This document shows positions 24,190 to 34,157 of a DNA stretch of 64,000 nt, one piece after another. Positions within the stretch are counted from its first letter, which is position 1. Every line of letters begins with the position of its first letter. The notes under the pieces are model-generated. The model saw nothing but the letters and a program-made list of their open reading frames with translations. It ran no database searches and was not told where the DNA came from. The stretch comes from Capsicum annuum (lineage: Eukaryota; Streptophyta; Magnoliopsida; Solanales; Solanaceae). Location of the stretch: NCBI RefSeq assembly GCF_002878395.1, contig NC_061112.1:37080284-37144283 (forward strand), read 5' to 3'. A program made the translations under genes and the position numbers.

Positions 24190-24800
24190 TACTAAATAAT
24201 TAAAGTATGATTTTTGGTTGTATTTAGATTTCTCTTTAGGGCATATTGTTTTCGAAAAGAGGATAATGGTGGATCCCTAGAATATTGAGGCAATAAGGAG
24301 TTGGATCTAACCTAGTTTAGTGATCAAGGAAATGAGCTTTATGGGTCTTGCTAGTTATTACCGCCAGTTTGTCAAGAACTTTGCATCCATTACAACACAC
24401 TTGACAAGGCTGACTCAAAAGGAAGTATCATTTATTTGGTCAGACCAGTATGAGGAGAGCTTCCAAAATCTCAAGACATTCTTAACTACATCTCATGTCC
24501 TTTCTTTATCAATTGAAAATAATGACTTTATAGTATTTTGTGATGGTTCATTTTTGGGCTTGGGTTCTATGTTAATATGGATAGGACTATAATTACTTAT
24601 GCTTTGAGGCAGTTGAAGCCTTATGAAAAGAACTACCTAACCTTTGACTTAGAGTTAGCAGCTGGTATTTGAATTAAAGATTTGGAGACACAATCTCTAT
24701 GGTGTAAAGAATGAGTTCTTCACAGACCACTATAGCCAACAACATATGTTTACTCAAAGGGATTTAAATCTAAAGCAGCAAAAATGTATGGAGATTTGTA
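24190..24800 (+). pseudogene. pol: Chromovirus C RT connection and RNase H, broken
   Basis: The RT end is recognisable as YDFWL followed by LGHIVFEKRIMVDP (about 24205-24280). The open stretch 24320-24592 encodes FMGLASYYRQFVKNFASITT, LTRLTQKEVSFIWSDQYEES and FIVFCDGSFLGLGSMLI, whose FCDGS holds the first RNase H Asp. A frameshift near 24590 is followed by the [20 protein letters not shown] block and DHYSQQHMF. Confidence 0.78.
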
Positions 24801-26420
24801 AGGATTGTGGCGTGATAATTCAGTATCGTCCACCTAAGGCCAATATGGTGTCAAACACATTGAGATAAAAAGTTGTAAGTATGGGTAGTTTTTCATTCTT
24901 GAGTTTGCCCAGGTGACTTTTAGCTAGAGAGTTTCAAACTCTAGCATCTGAGGCTATATAGTTTGAAGTTTTAGACAAGGGTGGAGTGTTGGCTAGTGTT
25001 GATATAAAATCAATATTTCTAGATTTGATTAACCCAAGTAATTTGAGGACAAAAAGTTTAATACACTTCGAAATAAAATGGTGGGTGAAGAGGTGGTGGA
25101 TGCCACTCCTGACAATGGGGTGTTGTCGTTTAAAAAAAGGTCATGTGTTCCTTAGTTTGGTGATTTGATTTGTTTTGTACACTTTGAATACCAAAGATCT
25201 CATTATTCTATTCATTCAGGTACAATCAAAATGTATTACGACTTGAGACAACTTTATTGGTGGCCCGAGATAAAGAGAGACATAGTGGATTATGTGTCCA
25301 AGTATCACAATTATCAGTGAGTGAAGTATCAACATCAAAGTCTTATAGGTTGCTTCCAAAAATGCTTATACCTATGTGGAAATAGGAGAATATTGCTATG
25401 GATTTTTTGGTTGGTCTTCCTAAGACTTTGGGAAAATATGACCCCATTTAGGCGATGTGGGTCAGTTAATAAAATTAGCTCACTTTTTGCCAGTTTGGGT
25501 AGATTACAATTCCTAGCAGTTAGTTAAAATCTACAACAAGGAGATAGTTAGGCTTCATGGTTTTCCCCTTACCATCATTTTTTATAGAAATTCAAAGTAT
25601 ACTTCTATATTTTTGGATAGGTTGCATGAGAAATTGGGCACCAAGCTCACCTTTAACATAACTATTCGTCCTCAAACTTATGAATAGTTCTAGAGGACAT
25701 GTTAAGAAAATGTGTTATTGACTTTGGTGGTCATTTGGACTATTTTCTATCATTGTATGATTTTTCATACAACAACAGTTATCACTAAAACATTGACATG
25801 GAACCATTAGAGAAATTCTATGGAAAGAAGTGTAGGTCACCTATTGGGTGAATTGAGACTGGAGATGTTAAACCTTTGGGCACTGACTTGGTGAAGTTGG
25901 CTCAAGAAAAAGTATAATTCATTCATACCAAGTTGTTGTCTACTCAATGCAAACAAAAAAGAGTACACAGTCTATAAGGTAAGAGATATGGATTTTAAGT
26001 TTGTTGAATAAGTGTTGATTAAGGTGTCTCCTATTAAGGGATTCATAAGGTTCGATAAGAGAGGCAACCTCATCCCTCAGTATATTTGTCCCTTTTATTT
26101 TCTTAACAATATGGGTCTAGTATCATATAGGTTAGCATTATTTCCAGAGTTTTTGGGATTCCATCCGATATTTTATGTCTACATTATCAAAAGGTATCAT
26201 GGTTATGGAGATTATATCATTAAATGGTACTCAATTCTATTATATAAGCATTTGGATTATGAGGAAAACAGGTGGTGATTCTAGATCGGGATGTTTGAAA
26301 GTTGATAATAAAGGAAATTTGTTTGGTTAAGGTTCAATAGAAGTAGTTTCCGAATGAAGATATTACATAGGAAACCATGAAGTACATATAAGACAAGTCC
26401 CTCAATTGATAAAGGATACA
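24801..26420 (+). pseudogene. pol: Chromovirus C integrase and chromodomain remnant
   Basis: Zinc-binding half near 25190-25330 (HYSIHSGTIKMYYDLRQLYW, then DIVDYVSKYHNYQ, with both Cys changed). The core follows near 25390 (MDFLVGLPKTLGKYD) with a frameshift. The YNNSYH block is at about 25770, IGWIETGDV at about 25845, and the C-terminal GFIRFDKRGNLIPQYICPF block is in an open stretch (26012-26278). A chromodomain-like remnant follows (LVKVQ near 26325, then FPNEDIT). Many stops. Confidence 0.72.
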
Positions 26421-26501
26421 AGTACTTTCTTCTTGCTTGGTTTTAGCCTTTTTTCTCGTTTGATTATTCGAGGATGAATGATTGGTATATTGGTATCTAC
26501 T

Positions 26502-28480
26502 ATATCAAACCTTTCTATTGTTATGTGTATAAGTCTTATTTAAATTTTCATTAAATTCTTCTCGAATTTGAAGTTATAAATTTCAGGCTAGGCTAGTTTC
26601 GGACAAAATCAAAGCGAGTGTGGTCTAAGGAAATTTGATAATGAATTCTATAAATGAGTTGGTGTTTGAATTGATTTCTAGTTAGACAAGATGATAAGAA
26701 ACTCTTAGGATTTTACGAAATTGAATTTGGGTTGTAGAACTCCTGAAATTGATCTTAGCGCAAAGAGTATTGTTTAGGATGTCTTGAAAAGTGTACTGTG
26801 AAAATAGGGGGATTTAGGGTGGAAACAGGAATTTTGTATCTCCCATGTCTCCATAGTGACGTGCATGTCTCGATAAAGATATACCCAAAAGCAAAACAAA
26901 TCCCGCTATAGAACCCAATCAACGAACACTATAGTGAAATGTGTCGCTATAGTGACGTATATCGCTATAGCATCAAAAGTCGCTATTTAATTTAAAGATC
27001 CCAAAAATGGTTTATTTTTATAAAGCATATTTTGGGGTAAGGAACAGGCAATTTTTGCCAAAATCACAACTTAGCCATTATTTTGGTTCATTAAGGTTAG
27101 GATTGTACCTCTTAAATAGTAAATTGATAATCTAGCCTTAAAATTGCTAGTTACATAAGTTGAAGAGAGTTAAGGGGTGATTTAAGTTGATTTCTAGTGC
27201 AAGGGAATAATTAAGTATAAAATCATTGTATTTTTGTTATTGATTGTTAAATTACCCTTACATGTCATTAATTCACAAATTTATCTATGAAATTGATAGT
27301 TTTTGGTAAATTATGGTAAAAAATCCTAGAAAAAGGAGTGAATGATCATGAACTTATCCATAGGGGTTGTGTATGAGTTATAATCCCTAATGTAGTAGGT
27401 CATTTCACTAACTATGTGTTTGTATATATTTCTAAATCGAGATCAAGTAGAAATTACACAAAAATGCAATGCTCAGGCTTAGTTGAGTTGTGCAAGCTTG
27501 GATTGAGATAGGTGATGGTCTTATAGTTTAATTCAATTTGTATTATATGTACATGTTAACTACTTCTTCTTGTTAGTACATATTGGTGGTATGGTCACTT
27601 CAAATTGTAGTGTGATTTTGACCTACTTTATTTTTAAATGTGGAATGTTTTGTTATTTCAGACATTCTCGCAACTTACTAGTGGAATAAGATTGATAGAC
27701 ACTTGTGTCAAGGTTTAGGTACATGGATGGAACTTGCCCCCTGTAGTTCATGACTAGAGGGTGGTTAAGATACTTATAGCATGTATGTACGAGGTTCAAG
27801 TGAGATTGAAGGTTTCATGAGTGAACTGGAGAATATATGTACATGCTTGATAATTCTTAATTTGTCTTAACTTATTTTGACTGAACTTGACTTAGTTGTG
27901 ATTTCTTGACCTATTCCTTGTAATCCTGAGTAGTTTAATTAATACTTGTTGTGCTAGGTGTAAGTTAGAATAAGTATGGATTAACTTGGTGTATTATTTT
28001 TAGTTACCTGTTCATATTATCATCTGGGATTGGTCACCAATACCCTGTTATTTCTTGTGTGTTAATACTATACCTACTCTTACTTTGTTGAGTGCAGCAT
28101 ATATTCCATCGGCTCCTGCAAGACCTCACTTGTGATTCTAGCTTGTAATCTTAATTTCATGGATGAGCAGCATTGTCGAGCTACCATGGAATCCTTCTTT
28201 TATGATATTGTCCTTTGTTTGGATTTATGTACTTTTCTTTAGTGTTGGGATTTCATCCCTTTCTTGACATTCTTAGTATGTTTTGATATGCCGACTTTCA
28301 GATCCTAAGGATGTTTTGGGTTGTTACTTTATTTTGTATTTCTTAGTTAAACTAAATAATCCTTGAACTATAATGGATAGTTTTGTTCTTTTCTCCAAGT
28401 ACTAATTAATGCTTCTAAGGCTATTGGCTCTCCCTCCGAAGAATGGGCGGGTGCCACCCGTGTCCATTTGGATCATGAAA
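26502..28480 (+). repeat. Probable 3' LTR of chromovirus C
   Basis: About 2 kb of noncoding sequence lies between the end of pol (gaggatgaatgattgg near 26471, the usual phrase just before the PPT) and the start of chromovirus D. The end, gggcgggtgccacccgtgtcc followed by ggatcatga, is typical of LTR ends in this group. No partner LTR is available, so both ends are approximate. It contains a cluster of cgctatag motifs (26850-26990). Confidence 0.6.
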
Positions 28481-28482
28481 AT

Positions 28483-29284
28483 TGACACAACCCAAACTTT
28501 AAACCATATTGTATGGGCACCTCAAGCTCACATGAACCGGAGGACATCATGATAACCTAGACTAATCGTCTCATCGTACCATAGGAGTCGGATGAACTCC
28601 AACTCACAGGTGAAGATAGCGGAAACAATATCATAAGTAAATATTAGATTCATAACAATAACTATGCCCATGTTTACAATGGTTCAAAATACCTCTATAC
28701 AAACCGAAGTCAATAAATGTATGTGTCGGTATAGCCCCCGGCTATATCCAAACCAAGTCTAAATGAGACTAAGTCTAAAGATAGGAGACCAAGAAGTGAA
28801 TGCCTTTAGAGGTATGGAAGCTCACCACTTTGATTCAATGCACGGTCCGCTTCTCAATCTTATTCACTGCATAAAAGAAGATGATGAGGCTCCATCCCCT
28901 AAGTCACATGGGGACATAGCGTCCAGAGACGGATAGCGTTTGGAGCGCTAGCATGTAACCCAAGGATAAAATAATATCATCTTTCAACAAGAAGTCCATA
29001 TATCATCTTTAATCACAATCATACACTTATCCTTACATATAGGTATTTCACATGCAACATTCAAGAGACCAAGGCTCAATAACATTTTTGAACATATACT
29101 CATATACATAGATATACAGAACATGATAATATTATGCCACAAGAGGGACAAGACTTAGCATACATTCTCAAATCATTCAATCATGAGGCATTAAGTGGAG
29201 GACTCTAATGTTCCACACATAGGATCAAACCGTTCTTATTAGGCTTAGACCTTTAAAACATTCATATGTCATTAGACTACGTAC
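28483..29284 (-). repeat. LTR of chromovirus D, left copy, distal piece
   Basis: It aligns with 39693-40465. The outer end reads GTGTCA on the minus strand. It is interrupted at 29284 by the insertion of chromovirus E. Confidence 0.88.
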
Positions 29285-29349
29285 TGTAATACCCTGGGAA
29301 ATTTTTCGTTGAAATTTTATGCGTAAACGTGTTGGGTTCTATCTTCTAC
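29285..29349 (+). repeat. 5' LTR relic of chromovirus E
   Basis: Only about the first 65 bases (TGTAATACC through ttctatcttcta) match the start of the 3' LTR at 34158. Gag sequence then begins at once. The rest of the LTR (over 2.3 kb), the PBS and the gag start codon are gone. Confidence 0.9.
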
Positions 29350-30530
29350 AAGAAATAATGATGGTCAGCAACCTCAACCCGCTGACCCATTGAATGAAAA
29401 CATATCTCATGTTGAATGTCGATCAACCTTTCAGGCACTGGCCCAAGCTGTTACTGCAAATGTTTAGACCAACCCAGCGCCGTCTTCACAGCAATAGGAA
29501 GGTGATTCAGCTGCTTCCAGGATCCGTGACTTCATGCGGATGAATTCGCTGAAATTCTATGGGTCCAAGTCTGATGAGGATCCATGGTTGTTTTTAGAGG
29601 AGGTGCAGAAAATTACTCAGGTGATGCATGTATCTGAGGAACATAGTATGGAGTTCGCTGCGTATAGGTTGAAAGACCTTGCTTATGGCTGGGTTGTTGC
29701 TTGGAGGAAAGGAAGAGGTGAGGGAGTTGTCCCTACAACTTGGCAAGAGTTCCAGGATGTATTCCTAGATAAGTTTATCCCTTCTGAGATGAGAGAGGCG
29801 AAGGTAGAAGAGTTTATGAACCTACGATAGGGCTCTATGACTGGTAGGGAGTACTATCTAAAGTTTAATCAGTTGGCCAAGTATTCTCCTGACTTAGTGG
29901 CTGGTAATCGGGCTAGTATGAGTAAGTTTGTGACTGGAGTGTCTAGTTATGTGGTTAAGGAGTGTAGGTCTGCTATGCTGAATAGTGAGATAAATCTTTC
30001 TAGGCTGATGACTCATGCCCAATAGATTGAGGCAGACAAGATTAAGGAGAGAGATAGAATAAGAGAGAATAAGATAGCTAGGTTCGAGCAGCACAGACTG
30101 GGTCAGCCTAGATCGCAGGAAGGGACTCACCCTCAGTATCAGGATTGTTCATCTATGCCAGCACCGTCATCTGCTAGTGCTCCCATTCCTAGAAGTAGGC
30201 AGGAGCAAGGTAGCACGTCATATGCATCCAGGTCCCAGTACAGTACTGGCAGTAAGCCAAATCATCCCCTATGTCCTAAGTGTGGTAAGGCTTATTCGGG
30301 TGAGTGTTGGGGTAAGAAAAGAGGTTATTTCCAGTGTGGTGACATTGGTCATAGAGTTAGAGATTGTCCATAGGATGGACAAGGGCATCGTGACTATCTC
30401 CCTCAGACCCAGACTCAGACTGTTACTGCTCTAGTTCCAGCGACTCGCTCAGCCCCAGCTCAGGGCGCCTCTTCTAGCAATCTTGGCGGGCAGTGCCAGA
30501 AGAGATTCTATGCTTTACGGTCCCGCCAGG
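29350..30530 (+). pseudogene. gag: Chromovirus E gag, N-terminally truncated and broken
   Basis: It starts abruptly in the N-terminal tail (NNNDGQQPQPADPLNENISH). The open stretch 29534-29830 carries the gag core (FYGSKSDEDPWLFLEEVQKI, then AAYRLKDLAYGWV). A stop at 29828-29830 and another at 30023-30025 follow. The tail has two zinc-knuckle-like motifs, both damaged: CPKCGKAYSGEC with Tyr for His, and YFQCGDIGHRVRDCP with Tyr for the first Cys. The Ser/Gln-rich segment between (about 30150-30260) is usual for this family. Confidence 0.85.
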
Positions 30531-31020
30531 AATAGGATGAATCTCCTAATATTGTTACAAGTATGCTTCATATATTTTAGTTTGATGTGTACTTTGTTGG
30601 ATCCTGGATCCAGTTTCTTATATGTTACACCTTTGATTGCTGTGAATTTTGAAAGGAGTCCTGAGATTATTCCTGAGCCTATCCTAGTTTCTACCCCAGT
30701 GGGTGATTCGATTGTTGCCCAGAGAGTGTATAAAAAGTATCCTGTTACCGTTCTTCATAGAGTCTTGTTGGCTGATATGATTGAGTTAGACATGGTAGAT
30801 TTTGATGTGATTCTGGGTATGGACTGGCTGTATTCTTCTTATGCCTCTATTAATTGTCAGACCTGAGTGGTCAAATTTTAGTTTTTGAGTGCATCCGTGT
30901 TTGAGTGGTCTGGGAATTCTGTGTCACCCAAGAGTCATTTTATCTCTTACCTCAAAGCTAGAAAGCTTATTTCCAAGGGGTGTATTTACCATTTGGTTTG
31001 AGTCAAAGACACTAAGTCTG
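30531..31020 (+). pseudogene. pol: Chromovirus E aspartic protease, nearly open
   Basis: The active site DPGSSFLYVTPLIAVNF is intact from about 30601. It is followed by SFYP-type loops, then [20 protein letters not shown] (to about 30845). A stop at 30864-30866 cuts the link to RT. The DPGS core and the DVILGMDWL block are the normal spacing for chromovirus proteases. Confidence 0.85.
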
Positions 31021-31890
31021 AGACTCCAACTCTCCAATCTGTTAATGTCATCAATGAGTTTTTTGATGTCTTTTCGAATGATCTCCCTGGTATAACTCCT
31101 AATAGAGAGATAGAGTTCGAGATTGATCTTCTTCCTAATACTCAGCCCATTTCTATTCTTCCTTACCGTATGGCCTCTGCAGAACTTAAGGAGTTGAAAG
31201 AGCAACTCAAAGATCTACTAGATAAGGGTTTCATAAGGCCCAGTGTTTCTCCTTGGGGTGCTCCTGTGTTGTTTGTGAGAAATAAAGATGGCTCTTTGTG
31301 TATGTACATTGATTACCGCCAACTGAATAAAGTCACCATCAAAAATAAGTACCCCCTTCCGAGAATAGATGATTTGCTTGACCAATTGCAAGGTGCAAGT
31401 TATTTCTCATAGATAGACCTTCGTTCCGGCTATCATCAACTCAAAGTTAGGGAGTGTAACATCCCAAAAACCATTTTTCAAACTCATTATGGCCATTTTG
31501 AGTTTCTTGTTATGTCTTTCGGGTTAACTAATGCCCTAGCAGCTTTCATGAACCTCATGAATCTAGTGTTCAGACCATATCTGGATATATTTGTCATAGT
31601 GTTCATCGATGATATACTGGTGTACTCCCGTAGTGAGGATGAACATTCTGATCATCTCCGAACTGTCTTACAAACCCTTAGAGATCACAAGTTGTTTGCC
31701 AAGTCCAGTAAGTGTGAGTTTTGGCTAAGGTCAATTGCTTTTCTGGGTCATATCAAAGCTGTTAAAAATTGGCCTAGACCTATTTCTCCAACTGATATCC
31801 AAAGTTTCTTGGGTTTAGCTGGCTATTACCGCTGTTTTGTTGAGGTTTTATCCTCTATAGCGTCTCCTATGACTCGGTTGACCTAAAAGA
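31021..31890 (+). pseudogene. pol: Chromovirus E reverse transcriptase, few breaks, small deletion
   Basis: Open segments cover the fingers (31170-31412: [40 protein letters not shown], then [20 protein letters not shown]), a stop at 31410-31412, then palm and thumb. The catalytic box FIDDILVYS is intact near 31604. Just after FLGHI (about 31745-31757) the sequence jumps to KAVKNWPRP: about 15-20 residues normally found here are missing without loss of frame. A stop at 31884-31886 precedes RNase H. Confidence 0.87.
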
Positions 31891-31892
31891 AA

Positions 31893-32603
31893 GTGAAGTT
31901 CTTGTGGTCCGAATCTTGTGAGAAGAGTTTTCAGGAGTCGAAGACTCGACTCACTTCAGCCCCTATTTTGACTTTGCCTGATGGTGTTGATGATTTGGTG
32001 GTGTACTGTGATGCTTCAAAAGTTGGGTTGGGTTGCGTATTGATACAGAAGGGTAAGGTGATAGCTTATGCTTCTAGACAGTTGAAACCTTATGAGAAAA
32101 ATTACCCCACCCATGACCTTAAGTTGGCTGCTATTGTGTTTGCTTTGAAAATATGGAGACACTATTTGTATGGTGTCCATGTTGATGTTTTCACTGATCA
32201 TAAGAGCCTGCAGTATGTGTTTACCCAGAGAGAATTGAATCTTAGGCAGAGACGATGGTTAGAATTATTAAAGAACTATGATATGAGTGTGTTGTACCAT
32301 CCGGGAAAGGCCAATATTATGGCAGATGCCCTAAGTAGAGTGTCCATGGGTAGTTTTTCACATATGGTAGAAGGTAAGAAAGAGTTGGCTCATGATGTAC
32401 ATCGTTTGGCTAGATTGGGGGTTAGGTTGTTTGACTCTGCTGAAGGTAGTATAGGGGTTCAGAGTAGTTTCGAATCCTCCTTGGTTTCGGAAGTGAAGGA
32501 AAAACAATACTTAGATGCTAGTTTGGTCAGACTGAAGGAGTCAGTCAAGGACCAAAAAGTAGAGGTTTTGTTCCAAGGGGGAGATGGTGTGTTGAGATTG
32601 TAG
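31893..32603 (+). pseudogene. pol: Chromovirus E RNase H and start of integrase, long open stretch
   Basis: The 236-residue open stretch includes [15 protein letters not shown] with the first catalytic Asp, the [20 protein letters not shown] block with the catalytic Glu position, [11 protein letters not shown] and the ADALSR motif. It then runs into the integrase N-terminal extension ([10 protein letters not shown] and beyond) and ends at a stop at 32601-32603. All main RNase H residues appear present, so this domain could be intact if expressed alone. Confidence 0.87.
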
Positions 32604-33942
32604 GGTAGATTGTGTGTCTCAAATATTGATGATCTGAAACAGAGGATTATGGCTGAAGCGCACGGGGTATGATATTCTATTCATCCTGGTGACACCAAGA
32701 TATACCGAGACTTGCGGGAAATCTATTGGTAGAGTGGCATGAAGAAAGATATAGCAGCGTTTGTAGCTAAGTGTGCAATAAGCCAACAGGTTAAGCTTGA
32801 ACACCAAAGACCTGGTGGTATGATGCAAGAGTTTAGTATTCCCACCTGGAAGTGGGAAGAGATAAATATGGACTTCGTAATTGGTTTACCTCTTTCCCGA
32901 CGCCATCATATTTCCATTTGGGTGGTGGTTGATAGGTTGACTAAGTCTACTCATTTCTTGCCTATTTATACTTCATATACTGCTGAGGATTATGCTAGAT
33001 TGTATATCCGAGAGCTAGTCAGACTACATGGAGTTCCCTTGTCTATCATTTCGGATAGGGGTACTCATTCACTACGCAATTTTGGAAGCTCTTTAGAAGG
33101 GTCTTGGTACCCAAGTGCTTTTGAGTTCTGCTTTTTATCCGCAGATCGATGGTCAGGCTGAGCGGACCATCCAGACCTTAGACGATATGTTGAGAGCTTG
33201 TGCACTTAACTTTAAGGGAAGTTGGGATGATCACTTACCGTTGATAGTGTTTGCTTACAATAACAGTTTTCACTCTAGTATTGGCATAGCTCCGTTTGAA
33301 GCCTTATATGGGAGGAAGTGTAGATCACCCATAGGTTGGTTAGAGGTGGGTGAAGCGGCTGTGAGTGGTCTTGATTCGGTATTTGAGGCTATGGAAAAAG
33401 TTAAGTTGATTAGGGAAAGGTTGAAAACTGCGCAGAGTAGTCAAAAGTCATATGCAGATGTTAGAAGGAGAGACCCTGAGTTTGAAGTTGGTGACCTAGT
33501 GTATCTAAAAATTTCACCCATGAGGGGGGTGAAGAGATTCGAAAAAATGAGGAAGCTTAGTCCCCGTTATGTTGGTCCTTACAAAATTCTTAGCCGTGTT
33601 GGTAAGGTAGCTTATGAGGCCGAGTTGCCTTTCGAGTTGTCCTCTGTTCATCCAATATTCCATGTCTCCATGCTTAGAAAGCATATTAGCGATGTTGTGG
33701 TAGTGGATTCCTCTGTGAGTACTGACATTCAAGAAAATCTTTCTTATGATGAAATTCCTGTTGAGATTCTTGATTTCAGCGTCCGAAGACTAAGGAACAA
33801 AGAAGTTCCCTTGGTCAAGGTGTTGTGGCAAAACCAATCTGTTGAGGGTGCAACTTGGGAAGCTAAGGCGGATATGCGATCCAATTACCCGCACCTATTT
33901 TCTATGAACTCCGATCAAGCTGAAAGTACCGTTCTTTCCTAA
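32604..33942 (+). pseudogene. pol: Chromovirus E integrase with C-terminal chromodomain
   Basis: The zinc-binding half (AEAHGV, stop, YSIHPGDTKIYRDL, then AKCAISQQ with the second Cys as Ser) has two stops. The core has VVVDRLTKSTHFLP (first Asp) and ISDRGTH (second Asp), then a frameshift near 33115-33160, after which IDGQAERTIQTLDDM keeps the catalytic Glu. The final 275-residue open stretch (33115-33942) includes YNNSFHSSIGIAPFEALYG, the GPYKILSRVGKVAYEAELP block and a complete chromodomain (DEIPVEIL, VKVLWQNQSVEGATWEAK, NYPHLF). Confidence 0.87.
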
Positions 33943-34143
33943 ATCATGCACTTTTGATAAAAGTTGCAGCAGTTCAGCTGTCATTTATTATGTGTTCAAC
34001 TGTAGTTTCTTGAATTTATGCATTCTATGTTGCATTCGGAGTGAGAAACGATGTGGTGATGAGTCTAACGAATGGTTTCAGCTGTATGCTCTATTCCATA
34101 TCTAATATTGGAATGTCTAGCGTCATTCTAGGATGAATGTTTC

Positions 34144-34157
34144 CAAGGGGGGGATGA
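34144..34157 (+). other. Polypurine tract of chromovirus E
   Basis: The purine run ccaagggggggatga stands directly before the TG start of the 3' LTR. Confidence 0.88.

Larger units (their letters stand above)
24190..28480 (+). mobile_element. Chromovirus C (Ty3/gypsy), 3' half only
   Basis: It begins inside RT (after the catalytic box) and runs through RNase H, integrase and a chromodomain remnant to a probable 3' LTR ending near 28480. Gag, protease, the first part of RT and the 5' LTR are missing. The right end abuts the minus-strand LTR of chromovirus D at 28483, so D inserted at or very near the LTR end of C, or the two were joined by a deletion. Confidence 0.75.

Noticed and set aside
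26012..26278. Open stretch with KRYHGYGDYIIKWYS as a possible separate gene
   Set aside because: Its first half is clearly the integrase C-terminal block of chromovirus C, so the rest is the continuation of a decayed pol.
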